Of a stretch of 35,099 bases of DNA, positions 23,523 to 29,762 are shown one piece after another (the stretch's first letter is position 1; every line of letters starts with the position of its first letter). This DNA is from Oxalobacteraceae bacterium (GTDB lineage Bacteria > Pseudomonadota > Gammaproteobacteria > Burkholderiales > Burkholderiaceae_D), in contig JABTBR010000063.1 of the NCBI GenBank assembly GCA_013284265.1, positions 1 to 35,099 on the forward strand, in the 5' to 3' direction. Both the position numbers and the translations under genes were made by a program. A model generated the notes under the pieces. That model saw only the letters and a list, made by a program, of their open reading frames with translations. It did not search any database and was not told where the DNA came from.

Positions 23523-23782
23523 CACGCCTCCTCGCCGGCGTCGGCAAACGGTTTGAGCATGTCGCCCTCGAGCACCTTGACCTGGGACTCGACCTTGTCG
23601 AGCTGGGCGCCGCAGAATTTCACCAGCGAGGAGCCGCGCTGATAGGCGGCCACCGACGCTTCCAGCGGCAACTGGCCCGCCTCCATTTGCGACACCAGTT
23701 GCGCCAGTTCGGCCATCGCTTCTTCAAACGAAGCGGGCGCGGCGCCGGCGGCGGCGGTATCGGCAGTTGATTTCTTTGACAT
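23522..23782 (-). CDS. xseB: Exodeoxyribonuclease VII small subunit
   Basis: Small subunit of the single-strand-specific exonuclease VII, binding XseA in several copies. The 86-residue protein has an Ala-rich N-terminal tail and the helical-hairpin XseB domain (about 23-80: SFEEAMAELAQLVSQMEAGQ and LPLEASVAAYQRG, then LDKVESQVKVLEG). The ATG at 23782 gives MSKKSTADT; the longer frame upstream has no ribosome-binding site. It is first in xseB-ispA-dxs with overlapping junctions, a common betaproteobacterial and enterobacterial order. xseA is not in the window. Confidence 0.93.
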   Translation of the reverse strand: MSKKSTADTAAAGAAPASFEEAMAELAQLVSQMEAGQLPLEASVAAYQRGSSLVKFCGAQLDKVESQVKVLEGDMLKPFADAGEEA

Positions 23783-24116
23783 AGGCACTCGGATTGTTAA
23801 GACAAAAGCGGCGGCACGGGCTGCCAACGCAGTGTAGCCCGTTATTTTAGAACAAACCAACTTATCAGGGTAAAGGCCAGGCTAAGCGCGGACGCCGCCA
23901 TCCACCCGTGATTTTAACGCAATCGCCCGCCCGGCGCCGTCAAACATGGGTTTTCTGCAAGCATTCCGGCCGAAAACCCGGCCAACGTGGCGACGCCCAC
24001 CCCATTTCGCGCTATAATCTCCGGTTCTGTCCGAAATACCATTTCAACATTTTGAATTCAGGTCTTTGCGGAGTCTGTCTCTCTTTGGTTTGATGTACAT
24101 ATTAAGGGGGGTTGGG
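23783..24116. other. Divergent intergenic region between xseB and the Rieske oxygenase gene
   Basis: No gene is seen in these 334 bases. Apart from the plus-strand promoter at 23990-24018, the minus strand has plausible but weak -10 boxes for xseB (TAAAAT near 23843-23848 and TACACT near 23830-23835). No structured RNA was recognised in the roughly 90-base leader of the oxygenase gene. Confidence 0.5.
23990..24018 (+). promoter_or_regulatory. Predicted promoter of the Rieske oxygenase gene
   Basis: A perfect -10 TATAAT lies at 24013-24018, with GCGACG 17 bases upstream as a weak -35 (three of six). The start would be near 24025, giving a leader of about 92 bases. Confidence 0.5.
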
Positions 24117-25229
24117 ATGTCCGATCTGGGTACCCACGCCAAGCTCGCGCGTTCAAACGCGCAACTTCCGGTAAACGTCTATTTTGACGAAACGCTGTTG
24201 CAGCGTGAAATGCAGCAATTATTCCAGGCCGGTCCGCGTTACGTCGGACACGAACTGATGGTGCCGAACGCCGGCGATTTTGCGACTCTTGTTTCCGAAA
24301 ACGAAGGGCGTATGCTGGTGCGCAACGCAAACGGCATCGAACTGCTGTCCAATGTCTGCCGCCACCGCCAGGCCCTGATGTTCAATGGCCGCGGCAACGC
24401 CAACAATATCGTCTGCCCGCTGCACCGCTGGACCTATGACCTCAAGGGGGAACTGATCGGCGCGCCGCACTTCCCCGAGACGCCCTGCCTGAACTTGCCC
24501 AAAACCCAGTTGCAGAACTGGAACGGCCTGCTGTTCGAGCAGAACGGCTACAACGTCATGGACAAGCTCAAGGAATTGTCGGTCAGCAAGGATCTGGATT
24601 TCTCCGGCTATATGTTCGACCACGTCGAAGTGCAGACCTGTAATTACAACTGGAAGACCTTCATTGAAGTCTATCTGGAGGATTACCACGTCGAGCCCTT
24701 CCACCCGGGTCTGGGCGGCTTCGTCAGCTGCGACGACCTGCGCTGGGAATTCGGCCGCGACTACAGCGTGCAGACCGTGGGCGTCAACCGCGGCCTGCTC
24801 AAGTCCGGTTCGCCCGTCTACCAGCGCTGGCAGGAACAGGTACTCAAATTCCGCGGCGGCGAACCGCCACCGTACGGCGCCATCTGGCTGACCCTGTATC
24901 CGAACATCATGGTCGAATGGTATCCGCACGTGCTGATCGTCTCGACCCTGTGGCCGGATGGCCCGCAGCGCACCCGCAACGTGGTGGAGTTCTACTATCC
25001 CGAGGAAATCGTGCTGTTCGAGCGCGAATTCATCGAAGCCGAGCGCGCCGCCTACATGGAAACCTGCGTCGAGGACGACGGGATCGCCCTGCGCATGGAT
25101 GCCGGCCGCAAGGTCCTGATGCGGCGCGGCACCAGCGACGCCGGGCCCTACCAGTCGCCGATGGAAGACGGCATGCAGCACTTCCACGAGTGGTACCGCG
25201 GCCAGATCGCGCTGCCGGACCGCGCCTAG
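24117..25229 (+). CDS. Rieske non-heme iron oxygenase alpha subunit-like protein
   Basis: A 370-residue ring-hydroxylating-oxygenase-type protein. The Rieske 2Fe-2S site is C81-x-H83 and C100-x2-H103 (VCRHRQ, then VCPLHRW). The mononuclear iron motif is D189-x-H191-x4-H196 (EDYHVEPFHPG), with a likely carboxylate ligand at D320/D321 (CVEDDG). Members use a separate reductase to hydroxylate or demethylate aromatic or quaternary-amine substrates; the substrate cannot be read here and no reductase or ferredoxin gene is nearby. AAGGGGGG precedes the ATG at 24117. It is divergent from xseB-ispA-dxs, an association I recall in other Burkholderiales, and followed after seven bases by a DMT exporter gene, probably cotranscribed. 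Confidence 0.9.
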   Translation: MSDLGTHAKLARSNAQLPVNVYFDETLLQREMQQLFQAGPRYVGHELMVPNAGDFATLVSENEGRMLVRNANGIELLSNVCRHRQALMFNGRGNANNIVCPLHRWTYDLKGELIGAPHFPETPCLNLPKTQLQNWNGLLFEQNGYNVMDKLKELSVSKDLDFSGYMFDHVEVQTCNYNWKTFIEVYLEDYHVEPFHPGLGGFVSCDDLRWEFGRDYSVQTVGVNRGLLKSGSPVYQRWQEQVLKFRGGEPPPYGAIWLTLYPNIMVEWYPHVLIVSTLWPDGPQRTRNVVEFYYPEEIVLFEREFIEAERAAYMETCVEDDGIALRMDAGRKVLMRRGTSDAGPYQSPMEDGMQHFHEWYRGQIALPDRA

Positions 25230-25236
25230 GAGCCCG

Positions 25237-26160
25237 ATGCAATCGCTGTGGATGCTGTTCGCCAGTTTCATGTTTGCCGTCATGGGCGTGTGCGTCAAGC
25301 TCGCCTCCGAGCAGTTTTCCACCTCTGAAATCGTCATGTACCGTGGCGTCGTCGGCGTCACGGTCCTGTTCTGCCTGATCCGCCTGCGCGGCGGCAGCCT
25401 GCGCACCGCCCTGCCCTTCGCCCACCTGTGGCGCGGCGTGGTCGGCGTGGTCGCGCTGTGGCTGTGGTTCTACGCCATCGCCCGGCTGCCGCTGGCCACC
25501 GCCATGACCTTGAACTATATGGCGCCGATCTGGATGGCCGCCTTCCTGCTCGGCGCCGGCTGGTGGCATGCGCGCCAGCACGTCGAATGGCCGCTGATTG
25601 CCGCCATCGCCATGAGCTTTGTCGGCGTCACCCTGCTGCTGCGGCCCGTGTTCGACTCCCAGCTGCTCGCCCCCGCGCTGATCGCCCTAGCTTCCAGCGT
25701 GCTGTCGGCGCTGGCCTATCTGCAGGTGCGCAAGCTGGGCCTGGCCGGCGAGCCGGAATACCGCGTGGTGTTCTATTTTTCCGTCACCAATCTGGCCGCC
25801 GGCATCCTCGGCAACTTCCTGTTCAGCGAAGCCGGTCAGGTGGTCTGGCACCCGATCAACACCAGCCATGGCGCCCTGCTACTGCTGGGCATCGGCATCT
25901 GCGCCACCTCGGCCCAGATGGCCATGACGCGCGCCTACCGCCTCGGCAAGACCCTGGTGGTGGCCAATCTGCAGTACAGCGGCATCATCTTCTCCAGCAT
26001 CTGGGGCGTGCTGATCTTCGGCGACGTATTTTCCTGGCACAGCTGGGCCGGCATCGGCGTGATACTGGTGTCCGGCAGCGCCGCAACGTTTTACAATACC
26101 CGCAACACCGAACGCGGCAAGGCCATCGCCAGTACCGACCCCATCGCCAGCGAAGTCTGA
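25237..26160 (+). CDS. DMT-superfamily (EamA) transporter
   Basis: A 307-residue inner-membrane protein with about ten hydrophobic helices in two EamA repeats. The first repeat includes SFMFAVMGVCVKLASEQFS and the conserved LPLATAMTLNYMAPIW; the second includes TSAQMAMTRAYRLGKTLVVANLQYSGIIF and ends WAGIGVILVSG. Relatives export amino acids, nucleosides or other small metabolites; the substrate is unknown. It begins seven bases after the Rieske oxygenase stop, so it may export or import that enzyme's substrate or product (inference from position only). Confidence 0.9.
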   Translation: MQSLWMLFASFMFAVMGVCVKLASEQFSTSEIVMYRGVVGVTVLFCLIRLRGGSLRTALPFAHLWRGVVGVVALWLWFYAIARLPLATAMTLNYMAPIWMAAFLLGAGWWHARQHVEWPLIAAIAMSFVGVTLLLRPVFDSQLLAPALIALASSVLSALAYLQVRKLGLAGEPEYRVVFYFSVTNLAAGILGNFLFSEAGQVVWHPINTSHGALLLLGIGICATSAQMAMTRAYRLGKTLVVANLQYSGIIFSSIWGVLIFGDVFSWHSWAGIGVILVSGSAATFYNTRNTERGKAIASTDPIASEV

Positions 26161-26233
26161 CGACGGCGCGGCTAGCGCCCTGGCGCGGCGCGCCGCCTTC
26201 ATCCGGAAGTATCTTCTTTAAGGAGCTTCACCC

Positions 26234-27085
26234 ATGCACAGCACCCTGATCGACGCCGCCACCCTGGCCGCCCACGTGACCGACAGCCACTGGGTCATCC
26301 TCGACTGCCGCCACGACCTGATGAACCCGAGCGCGGGCCGCGACGGCTACGCCATCGGCCACATCCAGAACGCCCAGTTCGCCAGCATCGACGACGACCT
26401 GTCCGGCCCCAAGGGCGGCAGCGGCGCCGGCTTCCGTGGCCGCCATCCGCTGCCCGAGCGCGTCGCCCTGATCGACACCCTGCGCGGCTGGGGCATCGAC
26501 GACGATACCCAGGTCGTCGCCTATGACGCCCACGGCGGCATGTATGCGGCGCGCCTGTGGTGGCTGTTGCGCTGGATCGGCCATCCGGCCGTGGCCGTGC
26601 TCGACGGCGGCCTGGCCGCCTGGCAAGCCCAGGGCCTGCCGCTGGTCACCCCGGTGGCCACGCCGGCGCGCGGCCACCTGAACGAGCGGCCGACGCTGAC
26701 ATCGACCGTGACGGCGGCCGACATCGTGGCCAATCTTGCCAGTGCCGAGCGCACGGTCATCGATGCGCGCGCGCCGGACCGCTTCCGCGGCGAGAACGAA
26801 ACGATGGACCCGGTCGGCGGCCACATTCCCGGGGCCAAGAACCGCTTCTTCAAGGACAATCTGGCGGCCGATGGCCGTTTCAAGGACGCCGCCCAGCTCA
26901 AGCAGGAATTCACTCCGCTGTTCGCTCTGCCGCAGGCAGCCATCCTGCAGTGCGGCTCGGGCGTGACCGCCTGCCACAATCTGCTGGCGATGGAGGTGGC
27001 GGGCCTGGGCGGCGCCGCGCTGTATCCGGGTTCGTGGAGCGAATGGTGCGCCGATCCGGCGCGGCCGGTGGCGACTGGCGCTTAA
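26234..27085 (+). CDS. sseA: 3-mercaptopyruvate-type sulfurtransferase (tandem rhodanese)
   Basis: A 283-residue protein with two rhodanese domains: an inactive N-terminal one (about 1-140) and a catalytic C-terminal one (about 155-275). The active-site loop C240-GSGVTA is the mercaptopyruvate-sulfurtransferase form, not the charged CRKGVTA of thiosulfate rhodanese. MDPVGGHIPGAKN and YPGSWSEW are family signatures. It moves sulfane sulfur from 3-mercaptopyruvate to acceptors, probably in the cytoplasm. AAGGAG precedes the ATG. The last 11 codons and the stop lie in the first unit of a three-copy 44-bp repeat, so the protein end ADPARPVATGA may be set by that duplication. Confidence 0.93.
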   Translation: MHSTLIDAATLAAHVTDSHWVILDCRHDLMNPSAGRDGYAIGHIQNAQFASIDDDLSGPKGGSGAGFRGRHPLPERVALIDTLRGWGIDDDTQVVAYDAHGGMYAARLWWLLRWIGHPAVAVLDGGLAAWQAQGLPLVTPVATPARGHLNERPTLTSTVTAADIVANLASAERTVIDARAPDRFRGENETMDPVGGHIPGAKNRFFKDNLAADGRFKDAAQLKQEFTPLFALPQAAILQCGSGVTACHNLLAMEVAGLGGAALYPGSWSEWCADPARPVATGA

Positions 27086-27184
27086 GGAAGCGATGCGATC
27101 CGGCGCGGCCGGTGGCGACTGGCGCTTAAGGAAGCGATGCGATCCGGCGCGGCCGGTGGCGACGGGCGCTTAAGGAAGCGATGG
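27053..27184. repeat. 44-bp tandem repeat, three copies, spanning the sseA stop and the toxin stop
   Basis: Units start at 27053, 27097 and 27141 (GATCCGGCGCGGCCGGTGGC, then GACTGGCGCTTAAGGAAGCG and ATGC). They are identical except for a T-to-G change in GACTGG and the last base of unit three. Each holds CTTAAG, whose TTAA gives a TAA on both strands: in unit one it ends sseA, in unit three it ends the convergent toxin gene. The pattern fits a triplicated convergent-stop junction. The 44-base period is not a multiple of three. Confidence 0.95.
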
Positions 27185-27487
27185 TTTGCGCCGGCGGGTC
27201 TGGCGCATCCAGCGCGAAATCCATAACTCGATACCGCGCACCCGATATTCAATCATGTGCCCAGTATTGGGAATGGCAAAGCGCCTGGAAAACGATCGGG
27301 GCACCGGCGTACCCAGGCCCGGCTGCGAGCTGAGGATATCGAGTGCTCTGTTGACGCGCTGAGCTATTAGCTTTGCCGTATGGTCGTCTTGCATTTCGAT
27401 GTGGGCAAGGCTGGCATAATAGGACTTGATTGCCGCCGGCGACCAGCGAATCAGCAGCTTAGGCGGTACGCCGCTTGCGCTTTGCAT
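27170..27487 (-). CDS. RelE/ParE-superfamily toxin
   Basis: A 105-residue type II toxin of the ParE/RelE fold. It shows the initial IRWSPAAIKSYYASLAHI helix, IAQRVNRALDILSSQPGLG, the strand RRFAIPNTGHMIEYRV and the basic end ELWISRWMRQTRRRK. ParE toxins poison gyrase and RelE toxins cleave ribosome-bound mRNA; which applies here cannot be decided. The start overlaps the antitoxin gene by 29 bases, and the antitoxin comes first, the usual order. Its stop codon lies inside the third 44-bp repeat unit, so its last residues (about PSLP) are repeat-encoded. Confidence 0.85.
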   Translation of the reverse strand: MQSASGVPPKLLIRWSPAAIKSYYASLAHIEMQDDHTAKLIAQRVNRALDILSSQPGLGTPVPRSFSRRFAIPNTGHMIEYRVRGIELWISRWMRQTRRRKPSLP

Positions 27488-27740
27488 TCTCTGCCAACAT
27501 GTCGTCGACCTGCCTCATAAGCTCTTCGTGTGGAATCAACTGGCCGGCAGCCGCTGCATTGTCCATCTCGATATTGGCTTCGATACTCTCCTCCATATCA
27601 TCAAAGCCGTACTGATACACGGCTTCCCACAGTAGCTCCGGAGTGGTATCGCCGCGATCCGCCATGCGCTCCAAGCGAGCACGGTCGGACCCGGACAGGG
27701 CGGCGAGGGCCGCCGCCATTTTGGTTTGCCTGTCGCCCAT
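27459..27740 (-). CDS. Antitoxin partner of the ParE-type toxin
   Basis: A 93-residue protein from the ATG at 27740, which has GGAGG eight bases upstream; the TTG five codons earlier is rejected. The C-terminal part (GQLIPHEELMRQVDDMLAENAK) matches the IPHEEVM-type tail common in antitoxins paired with ParE/RelE toxins. The N-terminal half (ALAALSGSDRARLERMADRG) is helical, and the middle is acidic (GFDDMEESIEANIEMD). A DNA-binding role at its own promoter is usual for such antitoxins; a TATGAT -10-like box lies about 35 bases upstream of the ATG, with no -35 seen. Confidence 0.8.
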   Translation of the reverse strand: MGDRQTKMAAALAALSGSDRARLERMADRGDTTPELLWEAVYQYGFDDMEESIEANIEMDNAAAAGQLIPHEELMRQVDDMLAENAKRKRRTA

Positions 27741-27816
27741 GATTGGCGCCTCCAACTTGAGACGAAAAACCCCATCATACTCCGCCCGCCGTCCCCGTCA
27801 AACGAAGCGGACGCGG

Positions 27817-27836
27817 CGCTTGCGCGCCCGCAAGCG
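27817..27836 (-). terminator. Possible terminator hairpin after the ZIP gene
   Basis: Perfect 8-base stem CGCTTGCG-CGCC-CGCAAGCG, 19 bases past the ZIP transporter stop on the minus strand. The downstream T content is poor, so it may be Rho-assisted or only an mRNA end stabiliser. Confidence 0.35.
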
Positions 27837-27855
27837 GGCCGGCTTGGCGGCCGCC

Positions 27856-28593
27856 CTAGTGGTGGCTGCCCGTCAGGAACAGCACGATACACACGCCCAG
27901 CGCCACCAGCAGCACCTGCGGAATCGTCTCGCGCAGCGTGGCGCGGCGCTGCATCTGCGGCATCAGGTCGCTGACGGCGATATAGATGAAGCCGGACGAG
28001 GCGAACACCAGCACATAGGGAATCATGCCGCTGGCGCGGTCCAGGGTGTAGTAGCCCAGCACCCCGCCGGCGATCGACATCAGGCTGCACAGCAGATTGA
28101 ATACATAGGCGCGGGTGCGCGAGAAGCCGGCATTGAGCAGCACAATAAAATCGCCGATCTCCTGGGGGATTTCGTGGGCGATGATGGCCAGGCCCGTCAC
28201 CAGGCCCAGTTCCGGATTGGCCAGGAAGGCCGCCGCGATCAGGATGCCGTCGGTGAAGTTGTGCATGCCGTCGCCCACCAGGATCATCCAGCCGGCCTTG
28301 CCCGCCTCGTGCTTGTCGTGGCCATGGGCGTGATGGTGGCCATCGCCCTCATGGTGGTGCGAATGGCGCAGGATCGCCAGCTTTTCCAGCATGAAGAAGG
28401 CCAGCAGCCCGCCCAGCAGCGTGGCGAACAGGCTGCGCGGGTCGGCCTGCGATTCAAACGCCTCCGGCAGCGCATGCAGCAGGGAAGTCGACAGCATGAT
28501 GCCCACCGACAGGCTGACCATGCGTTCGACGACCTTCGACAGCAGCGCGAACGAAAACACCGCCGCGGCCGAAATGCTGACAACGCCGGCCAC
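27856..28593 (-). CDS. ZIP-family divalent metal transporter
   Basis: Inner-membrane metal (zinc, possibly iron or manganese) importer of the ZIP family, 245 residues from the GTG at 28593. Metal-site helices are clear: MHNFTDGILIAAAF (helix 4) and AHEIPQEIGDF (helix 5). A His-rich cytoplasmic loop (HSHHHEGDGHHHAHGHDKHE) precedes them. The start is doubtful. GTG at 28593 cuts into the first membrane helix, and the same frame continues upstream as SKIDPILISILLATTV with no ATG, GTG or TTG before a stop at about 28642. AGGA lies nearby at about 28650. A rare start codon or a one-base disruption of the original ATG is possible. Confidence 0.85.
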   Translation of the reverse strand: MAGVVSISAAAVFSFALLSKVVERMVSLSVGIMLSTSLLHALPEAFESQADPRSLFATLLGGLLAFFMLEKLAILRHSHHHEGDGHHHAHGHDKHEAGKAGWMILVGDGMHNFTDGILIAAAFLANPELGLVTGLAIIAHEIPQEIGDFIVLLNAGFSRTRAYVFNLLCSLMSIAGGVLGYYTLDRASGMIPYVLVFASSGFIYIAVSDLMPQMQRRATLRETIPQVLLVALGVCIVLFLTGSHH

Positions 28594-28798
28594 CGTGGTG
28601 GCCAGCAGTATGGAAATGAGTATGGGATCGATTTTGCTTACCTATTATTGTCCTGGTCCCAGCTGGGCATGACCGTGCAAGCGCGACGGGCCGGGCCGGT
28701 ATTTTACCGCCCTGCCCGCGATTCTGCTCAGTTACCGCTCAGTGAACCTTTGCCGGCCGCCCGCTTGCATGCCGCCGCGCGGCCGCCGGGCCGCCGGC

Positions 28799-29683
28799 TC
28801 AGATCACGCCGTGGTCCTTGAACCAGGCCAGCGCACGGGCAAAACCGTCCTTGGCGTCCGCTTCCACATAGCTGGGGCGGTAGTCGGCATGGAAGGCGTG
28901 GCCGGAATTCGGATACACGACGATGCTCGACTTGCTGCCGCCCTTGGCCAGCGCCTCGCGCATCTGCGCCACCGCGTCCTGGGTGATGCCCGTGTCTTTT
29001 TGACCATACAGGCCCAGCACCGGCACCGTCAGCCGGGCCGCGATATCGACCGGATGACGCGGGAACAGCACGCTGTGCTCGCCCACCAGCCGGCCATACC
29101 AGGCCACGCCGGCCTTCACGTCCGGGTTATGCGCCGCGTACAGCCAGGTGATCCGGCCGCCCCAGCAGAAACCGGTGATGCCCAGCTTCGAGGTATCGCC
29201 GCCATTCGCCTTGGCCCAGGCCACCACCGCGTCCAGGTCGCCCAGCACCTGCTGGTCCGGCGTCTTGGCGATGATGTCGCGCTGTATTTCGGCCACCGAG
29301 GCGGCCATGCTCGGGTCGCCCTGGCGCACGAACAGTTCGGGCGCCAGCGCCAGATAGCCCAGCTTGGCGAAACGGCGCGCCACGTCGGCGATATGCTCAT
29401 GTACGCCGAAGATCTCGGACACCACCAGCACCACCGGCAGCTTGCGCTTGCCCGCTGGCTGGGCGCGGTACACCTGCACATCCTGCCCCCCGACCTTGAT
29501 CGTGATGGTGCCCGCGCTCAGGCCCGCCGTATCGGTCTTGATGACATTCTGCGCCACCACCGGCATGGCCGCCAGCGCGAAGCCGCCACCGAGCGCCACC
29601 TTCAAGAAGTCGCGGCGCTCCACGCCATCGGTCAGCGTGGATGTGCCCAACAGGCTCTGTGCATCCTGAATCAAATTTTTCAT
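28799..29683 (-). CDS. Tat-exported dienelactone hydrolase-family protein
   Basis: Alpha/beta hydrolase of the dienelactone hydrolase family, 294 residues. The catalytic triad is visible: Cys173 (GFCWGG nucleophile elbow), Asp230 (GQKDTG) and His262 (NSGHAFH). An N-terminal twin-arginine signal, RRDFLK at 23-28 followed by ALGGGFALAAMPVVAQ, predicts export of the folded enzyme to the periplasm. True dienelactone hydrolases act in chlorocatechol breakdown, but most exported relatives have unknown ester or lactone substrates, and no catechol pathway genes are nearby. GGAGGAG precedes the ATG. Confidence 0.9.
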   Translation of the reverse strand: MKNLIQDAQSLLGTSTLTDGVERRDFLKVALGGGFALAAMPVVAQNVIKTDTAGLSAGTITIKVGGQDVQVYRAQPAGKRKLPVVLVVSEIFGVHEHIADVARRFAKLGYLALAPELFVRQGDPSMAASVAEIQRDIIAKTPDQQVLGDLDAVVAWAKANGGDTSKLGITGFCWGGRITWLYAAHNPDVKAGVAWYGRLVGEHSVLFPRHPVDIAARLTVPVLGLYGQKDTGITQDAVAQMREALAKGGSKSSIVVYPNSGHAFHADYRPSYVEADAKDGFARALAWFKDHGVI

Positions 29684-29721
29684 GCAACTCCTCCGATAAA
29701 AGTACCAGCAAAGCGAACAAC

Positions 29722-29745
29722 AAAAAAAATATGCAGCGGCGCCGC
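29722..29745 (-). terminator. Possible polA terminator
   Basis: On the minus strand the palindrome GCGGCGCCGC (29745-29736) is followed within seven bases by eight Ts (29729-29722), about 18 bases past the polA stop. The stem leaves little room for a loop, so strength is doubtful. A direct repeat GTGCCTT occurs beside it. Confidence 0.35.
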
Positions 29746-29762
29746 CTCAGTGCCTTGGTGCC

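Noticed and set aside
24019..24116. Riboswitch or small RNA in the Rieske gene leader
   Set aside because: No recognised aptamer pattern or strong stem was seen; the leader is only about 90 bases and mostly unstructured by eye.
27053..27184. Short CRISPR array
   Set aside because: Units are contiguous 44-bp copies with no spacers and include the end of sseA; this is a tandem duplication.
27170..27740. Prophage or integrative element around the toxin-antitoxin genes
   Set aside because: No integrase, transposase, tRNA target or flanking attachment repeats are present; only the two genes stand out.
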